The position numbers were made by a program, and so were the translations under genes. A model generated the notes under the pieces. The model saw only the letters and a program-made list of their open reading frames with translations, searched no databases and was not told the DNA's origin. Shown here in pieces: positions 54,278 through 64,000 of a DNA stretch of 64,000 bases (position 1 is the stretch's first letter; every line of letters starts with the position of its first letter). Origin of the DNA: Rheum nobile (taxonomy: Eukaryota > Streptophyta > Magnoliopsida > Caryophyllales > Polygonaceae); assembly GCA_027886185.1 (NCBI GenBank), contig WOAB01000126.1, forward strand, positions 124,001-188,000. The letters are read 5' to 3'.

Positions 54278-55426
54278 ATGTCAAGACAAGAACTAAAGCA
54301 GATGTCTAGCATGAGCCACACTCCTCGAAAGGACTTGTTCTACTTTCGGGCACATGGAGCATCGTATAGGGAGGCTCGCTATTTTGCTGAACAAGAAGCT
54401 AATCCATACATGAGTACATCCCAAAGAAGAGAAAGAGTGCCTCATCTGTCCCGGGTTAGTGCACGTGACATCGTGTGTGTCATGTGTGAAGGGAGATGCC
54501 ACTTAGCGGATATTTGTCCTAACCAATACTACACTTACAAAGACGAAGGGTCCTTTGAGAGTGAATCCTTGGTTGATACTTGTATGGATGAGGACGTCCG
54601 GATGAACCCTTGTGCTAGCTACACTTCTCAAGTGAAAGACGTTAAAGAGGATCCGCCTAAGGTTCTTGATTCCATGAAGCAAAATTTTGCGGTTCAAGAC
54701 GGGGATGTTTTGGCCAACGACTTGGTTGAAGAAGAGTCTGAAGACAAGGATGTTCTTGCTACTGAACCACCTTTGTCAATGGCCAACGGAGAGGATCTTG
54801 AACTAAAAGAAAAAGAGGAGGACGTTGTAGAAACATCTCCTTCGCCTACAAGGAGCAAGCTCCGACCCACCATTGCGCAAAGCTCATTAAATTCTTTGGC
54901 TACTCCATGGATGGATGCAACTCCTATGGTTCCCTCGTACTTACCATTCTCACTCCAAGAAGAGGTCGATGCAATGGATGTTAAGCCTTCCGAGGAAATG
55001 GATTTTGGCCATGAAAAGGAGAAGACTCATCTAAAGGAATTATCACTTGTCTCTACTTTTCTTATTCCTTTCCCTTTGCTTGAATATGAATATTTTTCTA
55101 GGGGTAGAGAATCTCATGTGCTAAATTCTGTTTTTGCATGTAGAACTAGATACGCATGTGTGCATCATTGCTCTCATTCTCAATTCTTGTTGCATACGAG
55201 ATATCATGTCCAATGCATTACTTTTGTCGATAAATATGTCATGTGTATATCATGTTCCATCATTAAGCAGATATTTAGAAAGAGATTGGGCAATACTTGT
55301 GCATGGAGTTTCATTCATGGACATTCTATAGATCTAAGTAGGTTGGCTATCTCATTTCCTTCTTTCTTATGTATTTCTTGGTGCCTCACTTCCATAGTTT
55401 GCGTTTGTGCAGATTCATGTGAGTAA
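54278..55426 (+). CDS. Gag-like zinc-knuckle protein, array unit 1
   Basis: 382 codons from the ATG at 54278 (MSRQELKQMSSMSHTPRKDL). Residues 67-80 are CVMCEGRCHLADIC, a CX2CX4HX4C nucleocapsid knuckle in which the usual Gly before His is Cys. Residues 85-190 are acidic (EEESEDKDVL, KEKEEDVVE). The tail is Cys/His-rich and hydrophobic (CRTRYACVHHCSHSQ). No capsid segment such as the SWW or RFVP motifs of the other gags, and no protease. This is the only uninterrupted copy of three. It may bind element RNA for packaging by a partner's particle; that role is inference. The start choice rests on the ATG conserved in unit 3. Confidence 0.65.
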   Translation: MSRQELKQMSSMSHTPRKDLFYFRAHGASYREARYFAEQEANPYMSTSQRRERVPHLSRVSARDIVCVMCEGRCHLADICPNQYYTYKDEGSFESESLVDTCMDEDVRMNPCASYTSQVKDVKEDPPKVLDSMKQNFAVQDGDVLANDLVEEESEDKDVLATEPPLSMANGEDLELKEKEEDVVETSPSPTRSKLRPTIAQSSLNSLATPWMDATPMVPSYLPFSLQEEVDAMDVKPSEEMDFGHEKEKTHLKELSLVSTFLIPFPLLEYEYFSRGRESHVLNSVFACRTRYACVHHCSHSQFLLHTRYHVQCITFVDKYVMCISCSIIKQIFRKRLGNTCAWSFIHGHSIDLSRLAISFPSFLCISWCLTSIVCVCADSCE

Positions 55427-55470
55427 GACTCTTTCTAGAAGCACATTCGGATTCAAGGACGAATCCCTTC

Positions 55471-55483
55471 AAAGGGGGGAGGA
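55471..55483 (+). other. Polypurine tract, array unit 1
   Basis: AAAGGGGGGAGGA immediately before the LTR start TGATG; it would prime plus-strand DNA. The same tract precedes the LTRs at 58777 and 62076. Confidence 0.88.
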
Positions 55484-56558
55484 TGATGTGACTCTAGGTC
55501 CCATCAAGGGAAGCCTAGTGAAGGTCAAGTGCGTCAAGACAAGCCACCTCCTGGGGCCATCACTAGGGCTCGAGCCAAGCACCTTCAAGAGGAGCTCAAG
55601 AAGGGCCTTACTTGCATGGAGGCCATATCACACTTTGGAGGAATAGGCCATCACATTGGAGGCCTTGGCCATGCCATTTTCTTGCCGGCCACACCGCCGG
55701 ACATCACAATTCTTGAGGCGCAACCGAGCCATTGATTGGCTAACATGATTTAATTGCTTTTGTTGGGTTTTATGACATTTTTAAGACTATAATTTAGCAT
55801 TTGGCAAGTATTTTCCTTATTTGGCCGTGTGGGGGCCATTAGGACATTAGATGCCATTTGCTTTTAATTCCCTTCTCATTAGATGCCATTGCTTTTAAAT
55901 CCCTTGGCATTAGATGCCATTTGCTCTTAATTCCTTGGCATTAGATGCCATCGCTTTCAATACCTTTGGCTACCTATTAAGGCAAGGATTGACCAAGAAT
56001 GTAAAGACACTTGAATTCAGAAATCAGTTACATTTCTAACAGCCAAAACGCTCTCTCTTTCTTTTCTCTCCAACATCTTCATCTTCAGCCTCCATGCTTG
56101 TGAGTTGCATCAAGGAAATTCACCATTGTTGGCCTTCAAGTGAGTCATATCTTGAAGGAAGCAATCTATCCAGCCCCGATCTACGTTGGTGAGTCATATC
56201 CAACCTAGGAAGAGGCATATCCTTCACTAAATCCATCACCATCCATCTCCCCTTCATGAATCCTATCCAAACAACTCATCTCGCTGAATTCCTTCACGGA
56301 ACTCTGTGCGACGTCTAAGTAAAATCGCCATAACTATTGATTCCCAGATACGTTCATTCTCAAATTTGGAGGGCTTAAACTAGACTTCCAGATCTAATAT
56401 CTCGATTTGGAAGCACCCCATTTAGAGGTCAAAGCGGAGCGATCTAGCCCTTGGAAGTCAGGCCGAAATTCTGGAATCTGGCTAACGTGAGACCTTACTT
56501 TGGGAGCCATCGGAGGGCTGTCCTTGTACCGCGCCTTCATTGATCCTTTGACTCATCA
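55484..56558 (+). repeat. Array LTR 1
   Basis: 1,075 bp, TGATGTGACTCTAGG to TTTGACTCATCA, with 5-bp inverted ends TGATG/CATCA. The first about 250 bp hold a 68-codon frame with PPPGAITRARAKHLQEELKK, a relic of the gypsy polyprotein tail that related autonomous elements encode in their LTR. U3 has a four-copy repeat (55840-55968) and then TATTAAGG near 55976, a possible TATA box. It serves as 3' LTR of unit 1 and 5' LTR of unit 2. Confidence 0.9.
55840..55968 (+). repeat. Four-copy ATTAGATGCC repeat in LTR U3
   Basis: Four units of about 33 bp, each with CATTAGATGCCAT or TCATTAGATGCCATT followed by GCTTTTAATTCC-like sequence. Two copies are extended to the palindromic GGCATTAGATGCC. The last unit lies just upstream of the TATTAAGG box. 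The same block occurs in the other two complete LTRs, near 59135-59260 and 62434-62560. Confidence 0.85.
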
Positions 56559-57570
56559 CGTGGTATCAGAGCTAGCAAGATATTGCTCGAAATTTGGCTT
56601 TAAAGTTTAAGAAAAATCAGTCTTGCAAGCCTAGACGTCCAGTCCTAGGTCTTGCGTCTTAGTGTCTTGTGTTGAGTCTTTTCTTCGTTTGTTTTGTGTC
56701 ATTTCTTTGCCTTGTTTTCTTTGAGTCGTGTGTGTTGAATTTCTTGAGTCCATTGGATGTAATTCTGAGCGGAAAAACCAAGGGAGAGGCCGAGATTGTG
56801 AGAATCTTCAAGTTGTTGCCTAGATCCTACAATTTAGGGTGATCTTCTAGGTTGTTGTGGGCTGCATATCTGGTTGTTGCAGCACCTGTTCTTGCTCTTT
56901 TTTTTTTGCTTAATTTGTGGTTGAGTTATTCAAAATTGTTTGAGTCCTTGGTCGTCTTCTTTGGCTGCAAACGATCCTTGAATTTGCATGACACTTGCGC
57001 TTGAATTAGGCCTCAACGTCTAGGATACGTGAAACGCTCAATTGCTCTTATTTGGATTGTGTTGTTCAAGTTGTAAATGTCACATTGCTGCTGTAGACGT
57101 CCCCATTAAAAAAAAAAAGAGAAAGCATTGCATTTGAGGCAAGAAAAAGTGGTTGTATCCACAAAAACTCGGCTAGCTAAAGAGTGAAAGCAATAGAAAA
57201 AGTGGATCAACATTTGACAAAGTTCAAGAAGAAAATTTGCTGCATTTAGACGTGTGATTGAATTCGGTTTTGTACACAAAGTTCTCCATTTGTAACGCAA
57301 TTGAGCTTAGTAGCTTCCTTAGCGTTGCTTGCTTTGATTGTTGTTCAAGTGTCTCATGTTCTTTGTGTCGTTTGTTGCTACTTCTTTTGTTCGTTTTGTT
57401 GAGTCTAGGAACCTTAAGCCTAGCCAAATTAGGAATGCTTGCTTGGCTGAAAAGTCTTGCCTTTAAGTCAAGTTTGGAGCTCCTTTCTAGCTTAGGGTCC
57501 ATTGAGTAGTTTGGTGTCTTTGAGGACTTCTTGCTTGGCTGCCTTTTGTTGTCTATTTCATGTCAAGGAT
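56559..57570 (+). other. Array unit 2 PBS and leader
   Basis: PBS TGGTATCAGAGC at 56561-56572, then a leader. It carries the even-unit variants: CCATTGGATGTAATT, GAGGCAAGAAAAAG, GATTGAATTCGG and GTCTCATGTTC. Confidence 0.85.
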
Positions 57571-58719
57571 AGGTCAAGACAAGAACTAAAGGAGATGTTT
57601 AGCATGAGCCACATTACCCGAAAGGACTTGTTCTACTTTCGGGCACATGGAGCATCATATAGGGAGGCTCGCTATTTTGCTGAACAAGAAGCTAATCCAT
57701 ACCTGAGCACATCCCAAAGAAGAGAGAGCGTGCCTCAACTGCCCCGGGTTAGAGCACGTGACATCGTGTGTGTCATGTGTGAAGGGAGAGGCCACTTAGC
57801 GGATATTTGTCCTAACCAATACTACACTTACAAAGACGAAGGGTCCTTTGAGAGTGAATCCTTGGTTGATACTTGTAAGGATGAGGACGTGCGGATGAGC
57901 CCTTGTGCTAGCTACACTTCTCAATTGAAAGACGTCAAAGAGGATCCGCCTAAGCTTCTTGATTCCATGAAGCAAAATTTGGCGGTTCAAGACGGGGATG
58001 TTTTGGCCAACGACTTGGTTGAAGAAGAGTCTAAAGACAAGGATGTTCTTACTACTGAACCACCTTTGTCAATGGCCAACGGAGAGGAGCTTGAACTAAA
58101 GGAAAAAGAGGAGGACGTTGTAGAAACATCTCATTCGCCTACAAGGAGCAAGCATCGACCCACCATTGCGCGAAGCTCACTAAATTCTTTGGCTACTATA
58201 TGGATGGATGCAACACCTATGGTTCCCTCGTACTTACCATTCTCACTCCAAGAAGAGGTCGATGCAATCGATGTTAAGCCTTCCGAGGAAATAGATTTTG
58301 GCCATGAAAAGGAGAAGACTCATCTAAAGGAAGTATCAATTGTCTCTACTTTTCTTATTCCTTTCCCTTTGCTTGAATATGAATATTTTTCTAGGGGTAG
58401 AGAATCTCATGTGCTAAATTCTATTTTTGCATGTTGAACTAGATACGCATGTGTGCATCATTGCTCTCATTCTCAATTCTTGTTGCATACGAGATATCAT
58501 GTTCAATGCATTACTTTTGTAGATAAATATGTCATGTGTATATCATGTTCCATCATTAAGCAGATATTTAGAAAGAGATTGGGCAATACTTGTGCATGGA
58601 GGTTCATTCATGGACATTCTATAGATCTAAGTAGTTTGGCTATCTCATTTCCTTCTTTCTTATGTATTTCTTGGTGCCTCACTTCCATAGTTTGCGTTTG
58701 TGCATATTCATGTGAGTAA
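57571..58719 (+). pseudogene. Gag-like protein, array unit 2, start and body mutated
   Basis: Aligns with the unit 1 ORF throughout. The initiating ATG is AGG (57571-57573), so translation could start only at a downstream ATG (57595, MFSMSHITRKDL). The zinc knuckle is CVMCEGRGHLADIC, a canonical form with Gly before His. TGA at 58435-58437 replaces the Arg codon of unit 1 (AGA) by a single change, cutting off the last about 94 codons. The remainder (58438-58719) stays in frame. Confidence 0.75.
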
Positions 58720-58776
58720 GACTCTTTCTAGAAGCGCATTCGGATTCGAGGACGAATCCCTTCAAAGGGGGGAGGA

Positions 58777-59850
58777 TGATGTGACCCTGGGTCCCATCAA
58801 GGGAAGCCTAGTGAAGGTCAAGTGCGTCAAGATGAGCCACCTCCTGGGGCCATCACTAGGGCTCGAGCCAAGCACCTTCAAGAGGAGCTCAAGAAGGGCC
58901 TTACTTGCTTGGAGGCCATATCACACTTTGGAGGAATAGGCCATCACATTGGAGGCCTCGGCCACGCCACTTTCTTGCCGGCCACACCGCCAGACATCAC
59001 CATTCTTGAGGTGCAACCGAGCCATTGATTGACTAACATGATTTAATTTCTTTTGTTGGGTTTTATGACATTTTTAAAACTATAATTTAGCATTTGGCAA
59101 GTATTTGCCTTATTTAGCCGTGTGGGGGCCATTAGGACATTAGATGCCATTTGCTTTTAATTCCCTTCTCATTAGATGCCGTTGCTTTTAATTACCTTGG
59201 AATTAGATGCCATTTGCTCTTAATTCCTTGGCTTTAGATGCCATCGCTTTCATTACCTTTGACTGCCTATTACGGCAAGGATTGACCAAGAATGTAAAGA
59301 CACTTGAATTCAGAAATCCAGTTACATTTCTAGCAGCCAAAATGCTCTCTCCCTTTTCTCTCCAACGTCTTCATCTTCAACCTCCATCCTTGTGAGTTGC
59401 ATCAAGGAAATTCACCATTGTTGGCCTTCAAGTGAGTCATATCTTGAAGGAAGCAATCTATCCAGCCCCGATCAATGTTGGTGAGTCATATCCAACCTAG
59501 GAAGAGGCATGTCCTTCACTAAATCCATCACCATCCATCTCCCCTTCACGAATCATATCCAAACAACTCATCTCGCTGAATTCCTTCACGGAACTTTGTG
59601 CGACGTCTCAGTAAAATCGCCATAACCATTGATTCCGAGATACATTCATTCTCAAATTTGGAGGGCTTAAACTACACTTCCAGAGCTAACTTCCATATTT
59701 GGAATCACCCCATTTAGAGGTCGGAGTGGAGCGATGTAGCCCTTGGAAGTCAGGCCGAAATTCTGGAATCTGGCTGACTCGAGACCTTGATTTGGGATCC
59801 ATCGGAGGCCTGTCCTTGCACCGCGCCTTCATTAATCCTTTGACTCATCA
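58777..59850 (+). repeat. Array LTR 2
   Basis: 1,074 bp, TGATGTGACCCTGGG to TTTGACTCATCA, with the same polyprotein-tail relic (GAITRARAKHLQEELKKGLT) and U3 repeats. It ends with the odd-unit variants (CATCGGAGGCCTGTCC). Confidence 0.9.
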
Positions 59851-60869
59851 CGTCGTACCAGAGCTACCAAGACGTTGCTCGAAATTTGGCTTTAAAGTTT
59901 AAGAAAAATCAGTCTTGCAAGCCTAGACGTCCAGCCCTAGGTTTTGCGTCTTAGTGTCTTGTGTTGAGTCTTTGCTTCGCTTGTTTTGTGTCCTTGCTTT
60001 GCCTTGTTTTCTTTGAGTCGTGTGTGTTGAATTTCTTGAGTCCATTGGCTGTAATTCTGAGCGGAAAAACCAAGGGAGAGGCCGAGATTGTGAGAATCTT
60101 CATGTTGTTGCCTAGATCCTACAATTTAGGGTGATCTTCTAGGTTGTTGTGGGCTGCATATCTGGTTGTTGCAGCACCTGTTTTTGCTCTTTTTTTTGTT
60201 GCATAATTTGTGGTCGAGTTATTCAAAATTGTTTGAGTCCTTGGTCGTCTTCCTTGGCTGCAAACGATCCTTGAATTTGCATGACACTTACGCTTGAATT
60301 AGGCCTCAACATCCAGGATACGGGAAACGCTCAATTGCTCTTATTTGGGTTGTGTTGTTGAAGTTGTAAACGTCACATTGCTGCTGTAGACGCCCCCATA
60401 AAATCATTAAAAAAAAAGAGAAAGCATTGCATTTGAGTCAAGAAAAAGTTGTTGTATCTAGAAAAACTCGGCTACCTAAGGAGTGAAAGCTATAGAAAAA
60501 GTGGATCAAAATTTGACAAAGTTCAAGAAGAAAATTTGCTGCATTTAGACGTGTGATTCAATTCAGTTTTGTACACAAAGTTCTCCATTTGTAAGGCAAT
60601 TGAGCTTAGTAGCTTGCTTGGCGTTGCTTGCTTTGATTGTTGTTCAAGTGTCTCAAGTTCTTTGTGTCGTTTGTTGCTACTTCTTTTGTTCATTTTGTTG
60701 AGTCTAGGAACCTTAAGCCTAGCCAAATTAGGAGTGCTTGCTTGGCTGAAAAGTCTTGCCTTTAAATCAAGTTTGGAGCTCCTTTCTAGCTTAGGGTCCA
60801 TTGAGTAGTTTGGTGTCTTTGAGGACTTCATGCTTGGCTGCCTTTTGTTGTCTATTTCACTTCAAGGAC
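59851..60869 (+). other. Array unit 3 leader with a mutated PBS
   Basis: The PBS position (59853-59864) reads TCGTACCAGAGC, with two differences from the consensus. The leader carries odd-unit variants like unit 1: GGCTGTAATTCTG, GAGTCAAGAAAAAG, GATTCAATTCAG and GTCTCAAGTTC. Confidence 0.85.
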
Positions 60870-62018
60870 ATGTCAAGACAACAACTAAAGGAGATGTCTA
60901 GCATGAGCCACACTACCCGAAAGGACTTGTTCTACTTTCGGGCACATGGAGCATCATATTGGGAGGCTCACTATTTTGCTGAACAAGAAGCTAATCCATA
61001 CCTGAGCACATCCCAAAGAAGAGAGAGAGTGCCTCAACTGCCCCGGGTTAGAGCACGTGAGATCTAGTGTGTCAGGTGTGAAGGGAGAGGCCACTTAGCG
61101 GATATTTGTCCTAACCAATACTACACTTACAAAGACGAAGGGTCCTTTGAGAGTGAATCCTTGGTTGATACTTGTATGGATGAGGACGTCCGGATGAGCC
61201 CTTGTGCTAGCTACACTTCTCAAGTGAAAGACGTCAAAGAGGATCCGCCTAAGGTTCTTGATTCCATGAAGCAAAATTTGGCGGTTCAAGATGGGGATGT
61301 TTTGGCCAACGACTTGGTTGAAGAAGAGTCTAAAGACAAGGATGTTCTTGCTACTGAACCACCTTTGTCAATGGCCAACGGAGAGGAGCTTGAACTAAAA
61401 GAAAAAGAGGAGAAAGTTGTAGAAACATCTCCTTCGCCTACAAGGAAAAAGCATCGACCCACCATTGCGCGAAGCTCATTAAATTCTATGGCTACTCCAT
61501 GGATGGACGCAACACCTATGGTTCCCTCGTACTTACCATTCTCACTCCAAGAAGAGGTCGATGCAATGGATGTTAAGCCTTCTGAGGAAATATATTTTGG
61601 CCATGAAAAGGAGAAGACTCATCTAAAGGAAGTATCACTTGTCTCTAGTTTTCTTATTACTTTCCCTTTGCTTGAATATGAATATCTTTCTAGGGGTAGA
61701 GAATCTCATGTGCTAAATTCTGTTTTTGCATGTAGAACTAGATATGCATGTGTGCATCATTGCTCTCATTCTCAATTCTTGTTGCATACGAGATATCATG
61801 TTCAATGCATTACTTTTGTAGATAAATATGTCATGTGTATATCATGTTCCATCATTAAGCATATATTTAGAAAGAGATTGGGCAATACTTGTGCATGGAG
61901 GTTCATTCAGGGACATTCTATAGATCTAAGTAGTTTGGCTATCTCATTTCCTTCTTTCTTATGTATTTCTTGGTGCCTCACTTCCATAGTTTGCGTTTGT
62001 GCATATTCATGTGAGTAA
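60870..62018 (+). pseudogene. Gag-like protein, array unit 3, nonsense in knuckle
   Basis: The ATG at 60870 is intact (MSRQQLKEMSSMSHTTRKDL). A TAG at 61065-61067 falls immediately before the zinc knuckle, whose first half is also altered (CVRC for CVMC). The frame then stays open to 62018 and follows unit 1 closely, including the Arg codon that is a stop in unit 2. So units 2 and 3 are broken by independent mutations. Confidence 0.78.
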
Positions 62019-62075
62019 GACTCTTTCTAGAAGCGCATTCGGATTCGAGGACGAATCCCTTCAAAGGGGGGAGGA

Positions 62076-63148
62076 TGATGTGACCCTGGGTCCCATCAAG
62101 GGAAGCCTAGTGAAGGTCAAGTGCGTCAAGACGAGCCACCTCCCGGGGCCATCACGAGGGCTCGAGCCAAGCACCTTCAAGAGGAGCTCAAGAAGGGCCT
62201 TACTTGCTTGGAGGCCATATCACACTTTGGAGGAATAGGCCATCACATTGGAGGCCTCGGCCACACCACTTTCTTGCCGGCCACACCACCGGACATCACC
62301 ATTCTTGAGGCGCAACCGAGCCATTGATTGGCTAACATGATTTAATTGTTTTTGTTGGGTTTTATGACATTTTTAAGACTATAATTTAGCATTTGGCAAG
62401 TATTTGCCTTATTTAGCCGTGTGAGGGCCATTAGGACATTAGATGTCATTTTCTTTTAATTCCCTTCTCATTAGATGCCATTGCTTTTAATTCCCTTGGC
62501 ATTAGATGCCATTTGTTCTTAATTCCTTGGCATTAGATGCCATCGCTTTCAATACCTTTGGCTGCCTATTAAGGCAAGGATTGACCAAGAATGTAAAGAC
62601 ACTTGAATTCAGAAATCCAATTACATTTCTAGCAGCCAAAACGCTCTCTCTCTTTTCTCTCCAACGTCTTCATCTTCAACCTCCATCCTTGTGAGTTGCA
62701 TCAAGGAAATTCACCATTGTTGGCCTTCAAGTGAGTCATATCTTGAAGGAAGCAATCTATCCAGCCCCGATCTATGTTGGTGAGTCAATCCAACCTAGGA
62801 AGAGGCATATCCTTCACTAAATCCATCACCATCCATCTCCCCTTCACGAATCATATCCAAACAACTCATCTCGCTGAATTTATTCACGGAACCTTGTGCG
62901 ACGTCTCAGTAAAATCGCCATAACTATTGATTCCGAGATCCGTTCATTCTCAAATTTGGAGGGCTTAAACTAGACTTCCAGATCTAACTTATCGGGATGG
63001 AATCACCCCATTTAGAGGTCGGAGCGGAGCGATATAGCCCTTGGAAGTCAGGCCGCAATTCTGGAATCTGGTTGACGTGAGACCTTACTTTGGGAGCCAT
63101 CGAAGGGCTGTCCTTGCACCGCGCCTTCATTGATCCTTTGACTCATCA
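62076..63148 (+). repeat. Array LTR 3
   Basis: 1,073 bp, TGATGTGACCCTGGG to TTTGACTCATCA, with the U3 repeats and polyprotein-tail relic. It ends with even-unit variants (GACCTTACTTTGGGAG, CGAAGGGCTGTCC). Confidence 0.9.
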
Positions 63149-64000
63149 CGTGGTATCAGAGCTAGCAAGATATTGCTCGAAATTTGGCTTTAAAGTTTAA
63201 GAAAAATCAGTCTTGCAAGCCTAGACGTCCAGCCCTAGGTCTTGCGTCTTAGTGTCTTGTGTTGAGTCTTTGCTTCGTTTGTTTTGTGTCCTTTCTTTGC
63301 CTTGTTTTCTTTGAGTCGTGTGTGTTGAATTTCTTGAGTCCATTGGATGTAATTCTGAGCGGAAAAACCACGGGAGAGGCCGAGATTGTGAGAATCTTCA
63401 AGTTGTTGCCTAGATCCTACAATTTAGGGTGATCTTCTAGGTTTTTGTGGGCTGCATATCTGGTTGTTGCAGCACCTGTTCTTGCTCTTTTTTTTTTGCT
63501 TAATTTGTGGTTGAGTTATTCAAAATTGTTTGAGTCCTTGGTCGTCTTCTTTGGCTGCAAACGATCCTTGAATTTGCATGACACGTGCGCTTGAATTAGG
63601 CCTCAACGTCCAGGATACGCGAAACGCTCAATTGCTCTTATTTGGATTGTGTTGTTCAAGTTGTAAACGTCACATTGCTGCTCTAGACGTCCCCATTAAA
63701 AAAAAGAGAAAGCATTGCATTTGAGGCAAGAAAAAGTGGTTGTATCCAGAAAAACTCGGCTAGCTAAAGAGTGAAAGCAATAGAAAAAGTGGATCAACAT
63801 TTGACAAAGTTCAAGAAGAAAATTTGCTGCATTTAGACGTGTGATTGAATTCGGTTTTGTACACAAAGTTCTCCATTTGTAACGCAATTGAGCTTAGTAG
63901 CTTCCTTAGCGTTGCTTGCTTTGATTGTTGTTCAAGTGTCTCATGTTCTTTGTGTCGTTTGTTGCTACTTCTTTTGTTCATTTTGTTGAGTCTAGGAACC
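63149..64000 (+). other. Array unit 4 PBS and leader, cut by window end
   Basis: PBS at 63151-63162 (perfect), then leader sequence with even-unit variants as in unit 2. The gag-like ORF would begin beyond 64000. Confidence 0.88.

Larger units (their letters stand above)
53172..64000 (+). mobile_element. Tandem array of a non-autonomous gypsy-like LTR element
   Basis: Order: truncated LTR (53172-53261), internal 1 (53262-55483), LTR (55484-56558), internal 2 (56559-58776), LTR (58777-59850), internal 3 (59851-62075), LTR (62076-63148), internal 4 (63149 to window end). The same point (TTCTGGAATCTGG) recurs at 53172, 56469, 59761 and 63059, periods 3,297, 3,292 and 3,298 bp. Each internal region has PBS, about 1-kb leader, one zinc-knuckle ORF and purine tract, but no protease, RT, RNase H or integrase. 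LTRs are shared by neighbours. Variants alternate between odd and even units. Confidence 0.93.

Noticed and set aside
1..64000. tRNA or rRNA genes
   Set aside because: No cloverleaf with conserved A/B boxes or rRNA core sequence was recognised; the tRNA-like strings are retrotransposon primer-binding sites only.
53172..64000. Array explained as a simple assembly duplication
   Set aside because: Units differ by many scattered substitutions, independent stops and small indels, which a duplicated contig would not show; only the exact unit number remains uncertain.

Overview
This is plant nuclear DNA, probably from a eudicot and from a repeat-rich (possibly pericentromeric) region. Every recognisable coding region belongs to a transposable element or to a gene fragment carried inside one. 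I see no intact host gene, no rRNA or tRNA gene and no CRISPR. The evidence for a plant is: several Ty3/gypsy polyproteins with plant-type motifs; primer-binding sites TGGTATCAGAGC (complementary to plant initiator tRNA-Met) next to LTR ends; CACTA elements with CACTA termini; a plant L1-type LINE with an RNase H tail; and captured exons of a plastid-type SecA (SECA2-like).

Layout. 1-1.8 kb: a minus-strand LTR/PBS and a rearranged LTR-protease fragment. 1.64-9.04 kb: gypsy element E, heavily decayed, split by a solo LTR (5845-7099, perfect 5-bp TSD), then hit by a 906-bp tandem duplication (6672-8483). 9.04-10.44 kb: gypsy fragment F, joined to E at a GATGAC microhomology. 10.445-12.48 kb: the left part of a CACTA element (CACTA-1). 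12.48-22.43 kb: gypsy G (LTR, PBS, gag, protease), whose gag is interrupted by a complete 6,019-bp CACTA element (CACTA-2, 15149-21167, TSD CCA) carrying SecA exons and a degenerate Ulp1-like protease. 22.43-27.66 kb: gypsy C on the minus strand. 27.665-35.50 kb: gypsy A, nearly complete, with almost identical LTRs and four nonsense codons. 35.50-41.09 kb: gypsy B, lacking gag and protease, with a second solo LTR in its integrase region (38326-38968). 41.09-43.06 kb: gypsy fragment D. 45.073-48.957 kb: a 5'-truncated LINE with a 14-bp TSD. 49-51.9 kb: AT-rich sequence with MITE-like pieces. 51.90-52.58 kb: a 26-bp AT-rich minisatellite. 53.17 kb to the end: a tandem array of a non-autonomous LTR element whose only ORF is a zinc-knuckle (nucleocapsid-like) protein. 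About 3.3 kb per unit, the array continues past the window.

The most notable structures are three. (1) The terminal array reads LTR-internal-LTR-internal-LTR-internal-LTR-internal with single shared LTRs, and its diagnostic variants alternate A-B-A-B, giving a 6.59-kb dimeric higher-order repeat. (2) CACTA-2 is a gene-capturing transposon with the exon-intron structure of SecA and internal microduplications. (3) Many elements appear only as halves butted against the next element, so nested insertion was followed by deletion or illegitimate recombination.

How the parts work together: the gypsy polyproteins would supply protease, reverse transcriptase, RNase H and integrase, but every copy here carries nonsense codons, frameshifts, deletions or altered catalytic residues. 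The array element would have needed an outside gypsy partner to move. All boundaries were found by eye. Family names rest on motif recognition, not searches.
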